The notes beneath the pieces are model-generated. The model worked only from the letters and a program-made list of their open reading frames with translations, did no database searches and was not told the DNA's origin. A stretch of DNA of 12,443 nt from an uncultured Rubrobacteraceae bacterium (GTDB lineage: Bacteria > Actinomycetota > Rubrobacteria > Rubrobacterales > Rubrobacteraceae): the NCBI GenBank assembly GCA_902805985.1, contig CADCUW010000463.1:1-12443 (forward strand), written 5' to 3'. Of this stretch, positions 12,325-12,443 are shown piece by piece (within the stretch, counting starts at the first letter, position 1; the number at the start of each line of letters is the position of its first letter). Position numbers and translations under genes: made by a program.

Positions 12325-12443
12325 ATGACCGAAGCCGTGCGGGTGCACCTTGCCGACGACCACACCATGTTCCGCGAGGGCCTGGCCGCCATCCTCGCCA
12401 CCCGCGAGGGAATAGAGGTGGTGGGCCAGACCGGCACCGGGGA
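12325..12443 (+). CDS. Response regulator, NarL/LuxR type, N-terminal part (cut by window end)
   Basis: Thirty-nine residues are visible: MTEAVRVHLADDHTMFREG, then LAAILATREGIEVVGQTGTG. VHLADDHTMFREGL is the standard first strand and helix of NarL/FixJ-family receivers, with the acidic pair D11/D12; the phospho-acceptor Asp and the LuxR-type DNA-binding domain would lie beyond the window. ATG 12325 is chosen because the receiver starts at once and AGGAG (12311-12315) lies 9 bases upstream, inside a hairpin loop. TTG 12262 and GTG 12277 are in-frame upstream alternatives with no SD. Such regulators normally pair with a sensor histidine kinase, not seen here. Its neighbour at 11849 looks like a degenerate receiver. 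Confidence 0.85.
   Translation, partial: MTEAVRVHLADDHTMFREGLAAILATREGIEVVGQTGTG

Noticed and set aside
1..12443. selC (tRNA-Sec), other tRNAs or other Sec genes within the window
   Set aside because: I looked for a long tRNA with a TCA anticodon and for SelA/SelB/SelD motifs and found none; the Sec machinery, if present, lies elsewhere.

Overview
The window is high-GC, dense bacterial DNA. It uses GTG, TTG and probably CTG starts with strong Shine-Dalgarno (SD) sites. It carries opcA, an assembly factor for glucose-6-phosphate dehydrogenase found mainly in Actinobacteria and Cyanobacteria. Overall style and protein flavour suggest an actinobacterium, most like the Rubrobacter lineage; that assignment is from memory of protein character, not from a search.

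Bases 1-6104 hold a pentose-phosphate operon on the + strand, preceded by about 650 bases without a convincing gene: tal (transaldolase), gnd (short-form decarboxylating 6-phosphogluconate dehydrogenase), zwf (glucose-6-phosphate dehydrogenase), opcA and pgl (6-phosphogluconolactonase). zwf/opcA and opcA/pgl overlap by 4 bases. Together they make the full oxidative branch (NADPH supply) plus one non-oxidative enzyme. A separate, well-signposted gene follows: promoter, SD palindrome, a secreted Asn-rich repeat protein and a strong terminator (6130-6675). A hairpin-rich non-coding stretch lies between it and a minus-strand NAD-dependent epimerase/dehydratase (6950-7996).

Bases 8137-10492 are the most interesting part: a three-gene + strand operon. 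The first gene is a lipoprotein of the DsbA/Thioredoxin_4 type whose first active-site cysteine codon is an in-frame TGA (8419-8421), so the redox motif reads U/stop-P-F-C where C-P-F-C is expected. The frame stays intact for 153 further codons to its real stop, which overlaps the start of a CcdA-type transmembrane electron carrier. The parsimonious exciting reading is a selenocysteine-containing, membrane-tethered extracytoplasmic thiol oxidoreductase kept reduced by its own CcdA; the dull alternative is a nonsense mutation or sequence error. A lipoate/biotin ligase-family protein follows after 3 bases.

Bases 10493-12443 are looser: an unknown minus-strand protein, about 430 bases with no visible gene, a small unknown + strand ORF, a frameshifted gene that looks like a degenerate receiver domain, and the start of a NarL/LuxR-type response regulator whose SD sits in the loop of a perfect hairpin. 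The frameshift shows that the window contains at least one lesion or sequence error, which must be weighed when interpreting the TGA.
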